NCBI RefSeq assembly: GCF_021462225.1
Contig: NC_061813.1
Location: 16,764,442 to 16,828,441 of the forward strand
Source: Girardinichthys multiradiatus
Taxonomy: Eukaryota; Chordata; Actinopteri; Cyprinodontiformes; Goodeidae
Reading direction: 5' to 3'
Length of the DNA: 64,000 bases
The translations under genes and the position numbers were made by a program. Position 1 is the stretch's first letter. Each line of letters begins with the position of its first letter. This document shows, in pieces, positions 21,601-32,786 of the stretch. The notes beneath the pieces were generated by a model. The model ran no database searches and was not told where the DNA came from. It worked only from the letters and a program-made list of their open reading frames with translations.

Positions 21601-24600
21601 GCACCCATACTACTATAAGGGCACCAGCTCTAAGTGAAAATGCGTTCATGAATAGAAATGTAATTAAATATATGTGCAACCTATTTGTGATGCGCAAATG
21701 CAGTGGCAGATGGCCTCTTAAGTCATGATTCCTTTATACTATCAAAATAATTATAATTAATCCAATAATAGTAGTTGTGTTCCTCCGTGTGCGACGTCCT
21801 GAATGGTTGTGAAGATTTTCACACAGTGTGGTGGTGAGTCTCCCAAATAGAAATAAAGGAGACATATTCTGATCATTATGATGATCAGCATGAGCTATGA
21901 ATGAGTTTTGTGCAGCAGCTAGACAGCGCCGTTTGATTTAGATTCACACATTGTAGAACTAAACAGGTTCGAGCCGACAAACATTTGATCCTCAGCCAGG
22001 TTTGAGTCACTGATGTCATTCAAGTAGTTGTTAGTTTGCTGTAACTGACTACAAACATCCCTCATTGTGTGTAAACAGTCTGCCTTGTTCTTCTGTTGAA
22101 AGGAAGCGGTGTTTCGACTGTCACAGCACCGTTGCCATGGTTATTTGGAAACGTGATGGGTGACTTCCGGTTATTTATACTACTTTGTATAAGTATTTAG
22201 GGGAGGGGACCGGGAAGTCCAAGTGTCACATGCAGCTATGTCAAATCCACCCAAATTTGGGATGTATGAAGGCTACGTGTGCGGAGACATATCTACGTTT
22301 CGTACATCTGAATTTCTCCCATACGCAAATTTTTACTATGAAAGCTACAAACTCTTTTGTACATGGGCCCCGTGGGCTGTTCCTAATTGGTCCAAAGTCC
22401 ACTTTTCAGATGAAAGTAAAGTTTGCATTTTGCTTGGAAATCAAGGTCCCAGAGTCTGGAGGAGGAGTGGAAAGTTACAGAATCCACGTTACTTGAAGTC
22501 CAGTGAGAAGTTTCCACATTCAGTGATGATTTGGGGCACCATGTCATCTCTTGGTGTTGGTCCACTGTGTTTCCTAAAGTCTACAAGCTTTATGGAAATG
22601 CTGATTTGATTTTCCACCAAAAGTGGGTTTAATAACTATGGTGTTACAGTGATTGACCTGAACCCAATAGAGAATCTATGGGGGACTGTCAAGATGAGCG
22701 ACACCAGACGCAACAATGCAGATGACCTGAAGGCCGCTTTCAAAGCAACCTGGGCTTCCACTACACCTCAGCAGAACCACAGACTGATCATCTTATGTAA
22801 TATTCTAATTGTCTGACACACTGAAGTTTGGGTTTGTGTTATCTGTAAGCTTTAGTTATTAAATTTACAAGAAATAAAGGCTTGAAATATTCCACTTCAT
22901 GTGCAATGAATCTATATAAGCTTTAGTTTCTAAGATAAGTGACAAAATTATTGACCTTTTCCTGATATTTTATTTTTAGAGGTACCTGTAAATGTACTGA
23001 ATTTAAAAGTCTGGTTTCTCTAAAAATTTCATTGCAAAATTATTCTGCTGCAATAACCTTTTATACATCTTTACCAGGGGTGCCAACAAACCCGTCCATG
23101 TTTTGTCAAAAATATCATAATGGTGCTCTTGGCTATATACTTTTAACTGAATATTGCTCAAGTTAGTTAACCCAAATGTGTTAGGGGGGCGTTCCCAGAT
23201 GAATTAATATGTAACTATCTTTAAAAACAGTGTATTTTTCACAGATGTTAGATGTTTACTTAAAAAAACTAGTTGACGCTCTTAAAGTATGAATTTCTTA
23301 TTTACATCCCCGGGAGTGGAAGCTTAAGAGATCCTGCTGTTGACTTTTGCATCTCTGAATAATTTAATGGGAGACGACTGAAGCGCTTGAAAGAAGAGAG
23401 TTAAGGATGCAGCTAAAGCAGCAGGACAGGACAGGGGGGCCACTGGGCACCAGCGCCGAGCTGCTCAGGGCGACTTCCTCCTGTAAGTGGCGCCATTAAA
23501 ATATTTAAAGGCCTGTCCAGATAACATGTTGCAACACAGCATGACTCCATAGCCATGCCACAACAGTGTGTCATGCTGTGAAGAGAATACGCACACACAA
23601 ACACACGCAGGGACTTCACACTGACAGGACGGTGCCAAGAGGCGCCTAGTGTCCAGCACAAGAGTGGCTGACGATCCGTTTCATGCTGACTGGCGTCAGG
23701 CACATTAAAGCAGTTTTCTTTGTCGTGTGGGGCCGTGTCACTGAAGAGCCATACATCAGCTTTTATTCCGGTCGCTTGTGCCTTAACAAGGCAAACGAAC
23801 AAATACAGGCGTATTGATTCATTAGTTAACAGAGAAAGGGAAGTGAAAGGGATCAATATAGTAAAAAAAAAAGAAGTAATGCCTAAAATTTTTAACAGAT
23901 GCTGGAGGGATTAAATTAATTCAAAATAAATTTAGAATGAACAGGATTGTGATCAGGGAGCAAAGATACATTCAGATCCTAAAAAGTGGAAATATCAAAA
24001 GGTCTTTCTTGAATCTGACTTTTCACCTTGAGGATGCTCTTGATGTCCTCCTTTGCGTGGCTGTCAAGTTTGGTCACCCTGTACTCCAGCCACTGCTGCA
24101 CCACTGCCCTGCCTTCTGCACTGTCACCCAGCAGCTCTGGGCGCTTGGCCTCCTTCACCAGGTGACAGGCGATGGTCACCAGTCCTACCAGTGGGGGAGC
24201 GTTATTATTCTGCATCACAGGCACCTAAATGGGGAGGTGTGAATAAAGGAAGGGCAGTGAGGTGTCAACAACTGGATTTCAGTAAAACTGGTTTCCTATA
24301 AAAGTTTCATGTCAAAATTATACACATTTACGAAAGTCCGATCTTCCGTGTTTTCAGTCCTGTTAAACCAGATTGTAAGGACATGGATGTTTGTTTTTTT
24401 TTCCTGACTATAACCATCAGCGGAAGTGCACACCCACTTTAAAGTGCTGTAAATCCATGGACAGCCAATGGTGCACAGCTGACTCCATCCCTCTATATAC
24501 AGAGCTTGCTGCTCCTTTCATAGAGCTTCCACGTTTAAGTAAGATAGCTGGGTTTAATTTCTGATATTAGCATGTTCTTCAGTATTAAATGCAATGACAT

Positions 24601-24856
24601 ATAAACCATTGATATGAGAAAGAAAACAGAAGCTACGCCCTATTTGGTCCACATGCTTAGCTTGTTAGCATTTCTTTGATAGTCAACGTGCACCTCTCGC
24701 AGGTGTTTGCGGGCACCCAAATGCCAATACGTCCTCATAATCGCGTGGGGACACAAATTACCAACAAATTACCTTTTTATCCCCTTGTGTGCTAAACTTG
24801 TTCGGCTTTTTTAAGCCCAAATATTTCTCCAGCGACGCTAACTCCCGTAACGCCAT
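15518..24856 (-). CDS. eef1e1: EEF1E1 (AIMP3/p18), whole gene, four coding exons
   Basis: Coding sequence joins 24856-24773, 24224-24027, 18167-18072 and 15661-15518 on the minus strand and gives 173 aa (human protein 174 aa). All three introns (548, 5,859 and 2,410 bp) are GT-AG and phase 0. The protein is a non-catalytic scaffold of the cytoplasmic multi-aminoacyl-tRNA-synthetase complex, with a C-terminal GST-like helical fold; in mammals it binds methionyl-tRNA synthetase and also acts in the ATM/ATR-p53 damage response. The call rests on blocks matching the human protein as I remember it: LVKEAKRPELLG, VVQQWLEYRVT, DKVYLAGNQLTLSDVLMYYG and RLYTSRHH. No frame break is seen. Introns 2 and 3 hold Tc1-like relics. 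Confidence 0.96.
17780..17960 (+). mobile_element. Tc1-like relic fragment in EEF1E1 intron 3
   Basis: A plus-strand scrap of the TTGCAAAAG-ended Tc1 family: AGGAAGATGGATGACGCTAA, then GGAAGCTGCAAAAGACTT and TTCCAGCAGGACTACAACCC, the last around the second catalytic Asp (QQDND-like in intact copies, here QQDYNP). No inverted repeats remain. It lies about 110 bp from the 5' side of exon 3's donor and is opposite to the gene. Confidence 0.6.
18072..18167 (-). CDS. eef1e1: EEF1E1 coding exon 3
   Basis: 32 codons (DLNLYLQDKVYLAGNQLTLS, then DVLMYYGMHSII) between acceptor TTTCAG and donor ATA|GTAAGT. The DKVYLxGxxxTLxDxLxYYG block is the family's hallmark in the GST-C-like fold. Both junctions are phase 0 and join cleanly to exons 2 and 4. 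Confidence 0.96.
18652..18966 (+). other. 104-codon open frame in EEF1E1 intron 2, unidentified
   Basis: Plus strand, opposite to EEF1E1. The start MITNLMKVFQTWVAFLCVSQ (codon 6 on) then PVYAKSH resembles a signal peptide with a possible cut after VYA. The remaining 70 or so residues contain three Cys and no known domain. No splice or polyadenylation support is visible. The DNA is less repetitive than its surroundings. It may be a chance frame in conserved non-coding sequence. Confidence 0.2.
19430..20180 (-). mobile_element. Tc1-like relic (second family) in EEF1E1 intron 2
   Basis: The order of motifs on the plus strand, TCCTCCACCATATTTAACTT (19,784 on), ATATTCATCCTTTGCTTCAC, CACACCAAACCCACCTGGAA, TCTGACCAAAACACGAGG and CCACTCTTTGCTCCAGTTCT, is the reverse complement of a Tc1-like transposase gene known from fish. 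The copy has many changes and no clear ends. Orientation is minus, the same as EEF1E1. Confidence 0.6.
20328..22988 (+). mobile_element. Tc1-like relic with about 1.75 kb of foreign sequence inside
   Basis: The ends are a decayed inverted repeat pair (CAGGTAC at 20,328; GTACCTG ending 22,988) with TA on both sides (20,326-20,327; 22,989-22,990). 20,328-20,623 matches a Tc1 5' part up to the start of the transposase; 22,376-22,800 matches its catalytic part (WSKVHFSDESK, VMIWGTMSSLGVGPLCF, then DLNPIENLWG), followed by the 3' end. In between, 20,624-22,375 does not look like Tc1 and replaces about 450 bp of transposase, including the second helix-turn-helix. Total 2,661 bp, against about 1.6 kb for intact members. 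It lies in EEF1E1 intron 2. Confidence 0.75.
20624..22375. other. Non-Tc1 insert within the Tc1 relic
   Basis: About 1.75 kb of moderately complex DNA. It includes a 94-codon minus-strand open frame at 20,983-21,267 (unknown), a TATA-like ATATATAAAG near 21,523 and an RFX X-box-like GTTGCCATGGTTAT at 22,132-22,145 next to a promoter-like GTGACTTCCGG. None matches a known gene. It could be host DNA gained by the element, a later insertion, or sequence left between two separate Tc1 remnants. Confidence 0.4.
23410..23850. other. Complex non-repeat segment in EEF1E1 intron 2, possible regulatory element
   Basis: Unlike the AT-rich surroundings, this stretch has balanced composition, no repeat matches and open frames on both strands (147 codons on the minus strand with no domain). 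Sequence of this kind in a vertebrate intron is often conserved non-coding DNA. That is inference from composition only. Confidence 0.25.
24027..24224 (-). CDS. eef1e1: EEF1E1 coding exon 2
   Basis: 66 codons between a TTTAG acceptor (24,225-24,226 is the AG) and an AAG|GTGAAA donor. It encodes the linker and first helices of the GST-like domain (VPVMQNNNAPPLVGLVTIA, then HLVKEAKRPELLG, then VVQQWLEYRVTKLD). It is the longest and most conserved exon. The open frame extends past the donor into the intron, which is why a naive reading adds about 16 false residues. Confidence 0.96.
24773..24856 (-). CDS. eef1e1: EEF1E1 coding exon 1
   Basis: 28 codons, from ATG at 24,854-24,856 in good context (GAAACATGG), reading MALRELASLEKYLGLKKPNK. 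This matches the N-terminus of vertebrate EEF1E1 (LEKxLGLxKxNKxSxQG). The donor is AAG|GTAATT. It is too short for ordinary ORF searches. Confidence 0.93.
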
Positions 24857-24965
24857 GTTTCCGAGTGTGTAAAAGCAGCAGAGAGCGCGACGTATGTGAT
24901 TGGATGAGAATACCTACTCCTGCCTCCCCAAACTTTGATTGACAGAATATTTATCCAATTAAAAC
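24857..24965 (-). promoter_or_regulatory. eef1e1: EEF1E1 promoter region
   Basis: Directly upstream of the start codon. A CCAAT box (minus strand, 24,899-24,903) lies about 43 bases before the ATG, next to a CpG-containing TACGTCGCGC block that resembles CRE/NRF1-type sites of housekeeping promoters. There is no clear TATA box. Consistent with a constitutive gene. Confidence 0.45.
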
Positions 24966-26084
24966 GTTTAAGATGCTTGCGCATTCCTTTCGTTTTATTG
25001 CGTCAGTGAATATGACAAATAGAATAAAGTAAATGTTATTTTCAATCTGCCAATCGGTCTTTGATTTTTGTAAAAAAAAACAAAAAAAAAAAAAAACAGA
25101 AATACTTCGATTTTCTTTAATAATCTAATGCAAGTAAAGATAATAAATCAGCCATATAAAGGGTAATGAATAAATAAATAAACTTTATTCTGATGTTTTT
25201 CGACATGTGTGACCTGCAATACATGCAACTGTAAAACCGGAAAGATTAAAAATATCTACCATTACTGGCATTTGTTATTATATCAACCATATTTCAAATG
25301 AAATCTTACTTAGGCTTTATGAAAAGCTGATAAAATGTTTATTTTGTTTATTTATGGAGAATCATTTCACAACAAAATGTCATCTCAAGGCAGTGGAGAG
25401 GAAAAACAGGTCTAATTCATATCTAGTTTTATAGAATCCTGATCATTCCAATACAACCCATTCATATATCAGATTCTGATACAGTTATTGACAGTCCTTT
25501 AGCAGGGTGTACTGGACTCACATAAAATCAAGGCTGTATTGCCAGGCCGTAGCGTCGTTGTAAAAATTCTCTACTGATGATAAGCACAGACTGACAGTGG
25601 AGGGTCTGAAGTTTCATTCCTCAGTCCTGCTGCAGGTCCCCTGTTCTGCCAGCCTGTCTGGTTATGGTGTGCATCCCTTGACGTTATGTGTGCAATGTCT
25701 GATTGAATCTGTACTGCGCCTGTGTGATTTCCCCATAATAAAATGTCAGTCAAAACCCAGTTTACTAACAATGGACCATCCAGGTGGATGTGTGAGTGTG
25801 GTTCTATGCGTTTTCATGCGATGTGATGCAAAGGGATGGCTGAGCTGAGGTTCAATGCCACACTTTTATCTTTAACTCTCAACAGATCTTTTTTTGTAAA
25901 GCTCACCTAAATAACAAGACTTTACATCATGTAATCAACTTGAAAAAACAGGTCATTCCTCCTTTTTCTACATGACGATAGTGCTCTTTAGAGGGTTATA
26001 ACATACAAAGAAAGGTAACAACAAAATGTTATAAATAAGCTCATTTTCAAACAAAGCTTAGAGTAATTAACTCAGACAGTACTC
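24966..26084. other. Gene-free stretch with an L2-type 3' tail fragment
   Basis: Contains A-rich runs near 25,070-25,098 and, at about 25,330-25,520, a decayed copy of the L2 3' tail in minus orientation (ATTTCACAACAAAATGTCAT, then CTCAAGGCA). The block after it resembles the segment at 36,585-36,730. Nothing else was recognised. Confidence 0.5.
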
Positions 26085-26860
26085 TCCAAAAGTATCCATA
26101 CGTCTTAATCCTTTCTATGTTTTATTGTTCTACAAAAAACGTCTGTGCATTTAACTCATTTTAGATGATAGACAAACACATAGACTGAGAAGCACACCTT
26201 ACAAGCCAGAGAACATCCCATGCATTTGATTTGTCATTGAGTACTATTTAATCATCTATAAACTGCAAAAGAATTGCACAAATGCCAACAAGATTTGGCC
26301 CACCACTGAAACAGATAGTCTGGGCAGAGAGTTTTATTCAGAGAAACAGTCAATAAGTCCTTGCTAACCCTGGAGAGGCAGAGATCCACAGCTCAGGTAG
26401 CAGATTTAGTTGACTTGACAACTGTTAGTCAATTACTCCACAAATCTGGCCGTAATAGAATTTTTGCACTGTTTAGCAAAAATAACACAAAGTAAATGTG
26501 TGGAGATAAACTAACTCTGCACAGATACGTCAACACACCATCCCCACTTCAAAACATGCCGATTGCAGCATGATGGTGTGGGGATGCTTTTTATGAGGCA
26601 GTCTGGAAGGAAAATCTATCAGAGGTTGAAAAAGGTTCAAGATTGGAGCAGAGCATCAACTTTCACCCAGAGAACGACACTAAACACACAACCAGGACTA
26701 TATTGGTATGGCTTAGATCAAAGCATATACATGTCCTAAAATGGCCCAGTCAAAGTCTTAAATGTTTTGGTCGGAACAGTTTGTGACAACAGATTGGCTT
26801 GCCACTGCGTTAGTTAGTCTGAAATAAGAGGTTTCTTACCTTGGGTTCCACCTGTAAATA
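26085..26860 (+). mobile_element. Tc1-like relic (TTGCAAAAG-ended family)
   Basis: Plus strand. The transposase middle is recognisable from AGCATGATGGTGTGGGGATG (26,567 on), then GGTTTAGATCAAAGCATA-type and AAAATGGCCCAGTCAAAGTC (26,738 on), in the order of known fish Tc1 copies. The start (CTCCAAAAGTATCCATACGT, 26,093) is a decayed end. No usable frame is left. Confidence 0.65.
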
Positions 26861-29800
26861 TCATACTCATTGCAGACCAATCTTCATAATAAGATAGCAA
26901 ACACGTTGGTAACTCTACTATATAAAATTGCATTTTTGCAAAAAAAAAAAAAAAAGCCTTTAATGCAAACTGCTTCAACTGAGATTCATATCTAAGAGAT
27001 TTAAACTGAGGTTTAACATTGCATTCATGTTGGTTCGTTTAATCTCATCCTGTTAATATAAAACAACAGATGATATTTTTAAACCCAATTTGTTGAGAAA
27101 ATGATGTCACAGAAAATAAATTAATTAAAAAAATAAGTACACATACCATCATAAAAGATTAAATGCCGCGAAACAAGGTGAGGCTAATTCTTTGTATTTT
27201 TTTTAATCCAACCTTTCTTTTTTATGTTTGTTTATAGACTTCAGCACGTCATATACTTTTACTCTTGTAAGGCTCCCTTAAATACATGCCTGCAGCATTA
27301 AAATGCATCTCCTTTAACTGAATGCCTCCGAGCTGCCACATCCTGTCTGTGCTTAGGCGGGCTGAGGACAACGATCCCTACTGCCGGGGACTAACTGTAG
27401 CCTTTGGGAGTTCTCTCATGCCGATTGTGATACTGAGTCTGGGGTTAAATTAGTAAGAAAATCTATAGTGGGAGGGGGTCACTGATAGTGCCGTGGGGCT
27501 TCCCAATGCAGGCATAGCCATAAACACAGCCTCAGTCCTGGTTGATACATCCCCTCTGCCTAGTTGGTAGCTTACAATATGCTGTTACGCTGATTTGTCT
27601 GGCTGGGATGCAAGGCCCGTAGTTCCGCCTGTCTCCTCTCTTACCTTTTAAAACCTGTGAAAGCTCTTTGACGGAAAATGCAGTTCTAACAGCACAGGGA
27701 AGCTCAGGGGGAGAGAAGTGGGGGATCGGTTGTGAGCAGTCGACATGAGCCCTGTCAGCACAGATCGGTGAAATTGCATATTGGTGCTGGATCAGATCCT
27801 CAACATAGGGTGAACATGGGGACAGGCGGCAGGCGACTGCGTGACAGCTCAGGAGAAGGCTGAGAGTTGGGAGAAGACAAACAGATGCATGGGGGTCATC
27901 TTGCTGCCTGCACCTTTAGCTCTTGTCAGTTTTTTTTTATTTTAGTTTATTCAGTGGATCTGATGTGTGACTGACAGAACTTCTATAGAAATAAATTTTA
28001 GTAAAACTATTGACATTTGTGCTCAGCATTCTCTGATATCCATTGGTATTTGGAAAAAGAATTACAACAAAATAGAATTTTGCTCAGGTGCAAATTGTGA
28101 CAAGCAAAAAAATGTGTATGAGTAAAATCAACATTTTTGTCTGATATTAAAACTGAAACTAATATTATTACTGGTGATTGTTTAATATGTGCTGTTTAAC
28201 TGATAGACTTCATTCTAAAAATGTTAAAAGCACACACAGAGGCATGACATGAAATATGTTTGTCTTCTTGAATTTTGAGCACAAAAGATAAAAAATACAC
28301 ACGCCAAGGTTTTTAAACACCTATAAATACTGTTTTTCCATGTATCACTATCTAAACAGTTTAAAAAAATAGCACAACAGAACTTTGTTTCTCCATTTTC
28401 TTGTGTTATTTCACTTAAACAAACAAAATTATTCTTATTTACTGACACTGCGTGATTGGCTGATGAATGAAGTGTAATTGGGTGCTCCGTTTTTGCTCAT
28501 AAACTGGTGTTTGCAAGTGTGATGTTGCCATAAATTACCAGAGAGGTCACAAGAAACGGGAATTTCAACTGGGAAAGTCAGAGGTTTCTCAAAAACTCCA
28601 AACTATAAAATTCAATTCATTGTTATTAGCTTGTTTTGCTAATAATGGTTGGACCTGTAACTAAGCATATGACTTGTTTCTGCTGCTTCTGCTGGAACAC
28701 AGTTATTTTGGGTTTGATGCATTCCCAGATTCAGGTTTCAATTGTAAAACTGTGGTCTACTACAACAAACCAGCATTTGTTCCAAGCTTACCATCATCCA
28801 CTTCCAATAAACCTAAATGATCAGTATTTGTCTTGCAAATAATCATTCCCAAAACTAACCACAAAAGACACACATGTTTCTCCAGTGGTTTTTGTATCAC
28901 ATTTTGAGAACCAAGGATTTATAATATCAAAAAGAAGGAAGTTTGGAGGGCATTAAATATTAGCTTACAATTTTTCTTTACATTTTGATTACAGATAATA
29001 AAAACTGAACTTAACAATCTAGTGACTTTATTTGGTAATATATCCTACATATGTAATCATTTTGATTAGAATTTAACTGAAAGTTTCCATTTATTCATCT
29101 CTTATTCTCATTCGTGGTGTGTGATGTCTAGCATTGACTGTTAGAATATAAATGAATATCAAGTTATACGTTAGGAACCTTCCACGGTGGAGCAAGTTTG
29201 TATTCAGCTTAAAGTAATTTAGCATTAGCACTAATGCTAATGTCAAACCTGCTAGCAAGTTTTACATGCCACCTTCTTTGAATAGATTTGAAAAAGTTTA
29301 GGACTATCTAACATTTTATGCTTTCACCACGAATCAGTTACTTTTTTGCTACATTTCAACCTAGAAGGACAAACCAGCTTCGCAAGACAATCTTAATAGT
29401 TTTGTAGAAGTTAGCTAATTTTAATGAATAATAACATAAAAAATGAATAACATTTTATTTATGTGTTTAAGTGCCTTTCATCTGTTGAAATTATTTTCAC
29501 TTTTAAATGTTAATTAAAATCTACCCAAACAAAATGTATGCAAATTGTTACACCAACTACATCGGTCAAGTTTCAACTGTTTATTTTTATAATTTTCACC
29601 TCAGAAAAGACTGACTACAATTATTGGAAAAGGAAAATAATGAAAAGTAAAACATCTACTGCTTTCCCTTCATTATTTACATATCTCAGATTAGCTTTAA
29701 GAAGCCTGGGCTGAAACCTAATTTTGGAAGATTCAATGTCATCTCCAAGACATATTTCCTCCTTTTTTTTTGGCCAGATACTATACAATAAGTCACTTTA

Positions 29801-32786
29801 AGTCAGTGTAGTACATGACTAATGGCAGTCTGGCTTTTGGCTCCAGAGCTCCTGGCTCAAAAGTGAAGGAGAGTCGGAGGATGCCAGAAATGTCGCACCT
29901 TGAGGCAGGACCCTATGGGCCTTCATGACGACAACAGTGATGGGATTATAGGAACCACCCTGCTGCTCCCTGCAGAAGCGGGTACCCAAAGGCTAAAAAC
30001 AACGAGCTTGTCCCACACTCTGTCATTAACACGCACGCACATGCAAATGAGTGTATGTTGTGTGCTTAAGAGGGAGGGAGGAAGAGCTGAATGAGCTTGT
30101 GACATGGGTGGAGAGATGACATTTTTGTGGCATTTCATGTCTTTCTTTAACATTTGATTAGCATTAGAATATACTCATAAATGTTTGTGTGAGAGTGTAA
30201 GTGGATGTAGGGCATCTGGAAGTATGATCCGAACAGGGCCCCCGAAGACAAACGAACAAGTAATAAAAGCACTTTCTCTATTTCCTGCTCCTCTGCATAC
30301 ATGCCAACCCACAAGATGGTGAAGCATGCTGGGGGACACAGCACCAGCTCACCAACCCTGTCCCTGCCTCACACCCAGCAGCAGTCACTTAGGAGTATTA
30401 ATTACTGCTCTAAATTTCTTCCTCCATAGCCATCCGTGTCCCCCTCAGACAAACAGCCACGGTGGGAGGACCTTGATTTTTATAGCTTCTGAAACATCAG
30501 ATGTCTTTTATTGAAGTTGCCCACTGGCCATGCAGGTTTCTCTCCATCTCTCTACGTCTCATTCTCCCTTCCCGTGTCTCTCAGCCATGATTCAGACAAA
30601 AATCTTGGAGGAAACTGTTGTGCTGGTGCTCCTGCTGTGGCCGGGAGGTTGATGGGGTAAACTCCCATGTTGTTAGAGGTTTGAAATCAGGCAGCTCACA
30701 CACACTTGGCAAACTCTGGTTCCAAGCTGCCCGCAGAGCTGCTGTTCTCTACTTCACCAGCAGGGAGCACTGTGGGTCTTTCATAAAACCCTAAAGTCAT
30801 CATGGGTTCATAGCCCAGCTCTAACTGTTATAAATCCCTTTCCAGAATAAAAAAGATCCCATTTTATAAGAGACTGCAACCTGACTGTTTAGTGGAGGTA
30901 CAACAGAACACTGAAACTAAAAATTAACTTTTAGTTATTATTTTGGAGGCAAACATGCATATTTAAACCAACATTAGTGCAGAGCTTTTGTAGTACTGCA
31001 TACATTTTTGTTATTTTCTTAATCACTTAATAACTTTGTAAAAATACTTGCTAACATCAGGGATGGACCAGGTTTAAGTATTATCTAATGAGGTCTGTTT
31101 GATCAAACTGCTTGGCTCAGAGGTACATTAATGTTTTTTCTTGCCACCCCAAAAAGGTTAACAGGAAACTCAATCTTTTTCATTGCAAAGTCTGAAACAT
31201 TAAAGAACCCATGACTCTTGAGGATGTGTTCGGAAAACCTCAACCCTGCTCCTAATCTGCCCCGCTCATCCGTCTTCATGTCTTTAACCCATTAGTTTGA
31301 ATTACTGCCTATGGAGCAGGAAAGTGAAAGCTCAGGCCAGCACTTGTCTCTCTTATGACTGTGTCCACTATATCCCTTCTGTGTGGCACTTTATGGCCTC
31401 CTGAAAGGAGGTAGACTGAACATGGAGGTGTGTGTGTGCAGAAAAATAAGATAGAGCATCATGGGGGGGTAGAGGGGGCGGTAGGGGGTTGAAAGATAGA
31501 TATGGGGAGTTTCAGAAGGTTATTTGTCCCTCTTCCTCTCTCCAAGAGCTAGGAATCATGGTCTTCATGACAGGTCGCCAGCGCCCGTTGGGGCCGATCT
31601 ATATGAGGCCCTCTTTATTGGCAATTTCAACCCAGGGACAGATGAGGCTCCAGCCAGCCAGGCAGCCAGCCGGACAGGCAGACTATGATGAAAGCAGCCA
31701 GGACTCACCTGTGACTCTCGCACTGAAGGCTGGAGAAATAATGCATCAGAGGTTATACGAGGAGCTATGTGTGGCGTGTGGTGTGTAGGTGTAACAGTAC
31801 GAGGTGGAAATAATGTATGGCTGCTGTCATGCCCAGAGGTCTCTGTTTAATATGAGGAGAATCACTGAGCTGTGTTGGAGTAAGATTTCGATTGAGATGC
31901 TTTGAATACTTTACATATTGTTGGAATGTAGGGTAAATAATTCAACTTGGAGCAACAGGCATAAGCCTGTCCCTGACTTATTGCTTTTGGCTTCCTTGGA
32001 GTAACACTGCTATGAACATGTGCATTTTATAACTATGCATCTATAGTGCATTGCATGGCAATCCAATAAAACTATGTCTGTGAAATATGAATAGAAGATT
32101 GTTCTGCCCGGGTCCTGGGTGACATTAAAATGCATTCTTAAACCTGAATGTTGAGTTGATTGTAATAAAACATTAAAGGCGCCATAAGTACTAACTCATC
32201 TCTTTCAGATTCTGCTTGAACTGACACACAGCTCCATTCTTCAACAGACGTTTCTTAACATCTTACGGCGGGTAATACTCATATCACACACGGCCCTTTC
32301 TCCTCAAGTCTGCGGAACGCGTTTCCCATTTTTCAAAGTTCCTGAATCACACGAGGCAAATCAGTGGGAACTCGCATGACAACATTCAAGCTCTGAGAAG
32401 ACAATATGTCCCGAGGCCAATTCCTCCATCCAACGCGCTGCTGAATAAAAGACAGAGGCTGAGAAAGTGACGAACACCATGAAATAGCCCTGTAATGAAC
32501 AATTGCTCTCATATGAGAGGGCCCATTCTGTGAGAAACAGCCATTAGAACCGTCTCCCTCTGTTAATTCCTAATCGATTGGTACAGTCTGCAAAGCATTG
32601 ATCAGTGGTTTGCTTTCAAGTGTTGAAAGCAGGGAAAGGTTTAAAGAAAATGATTCAAGGGTACTGAACTGGTTATGAGAAAAGAAAACTACCATCTCCA
32701 TTTGTGTCTTGAAAGAAAGACCTCCCATTTAGGGTAAAATAATTCAAAAAAGGTTGGTTGTTTTTCCATCTCTATTCAATCTCTAC
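26861..32786. other. 6 kb gene-free stretch
   Basis: No gene could be supported. A poly-A run lies at 26,940-26,955. Two parts, about 27,300-27,900 and 32,280-32,590, are unusually balanced and complex for this window, with few simple repeats, and are candidates for conserved non-coding DNA. A 99-codon frame at 31,489-31,788 in similar sequence has no domain. The human EEF1E1 region borders a long gene desert, which would fit, but synteny cannot be tested here. Confidence 0.35.

Noticed and set aside
23413..23856. 147-codon minus frame in EEF1E1 intron 2
   Set aside because: No domain, no splice support, and the same sequence is open on the other strand too; more likely non-coding.
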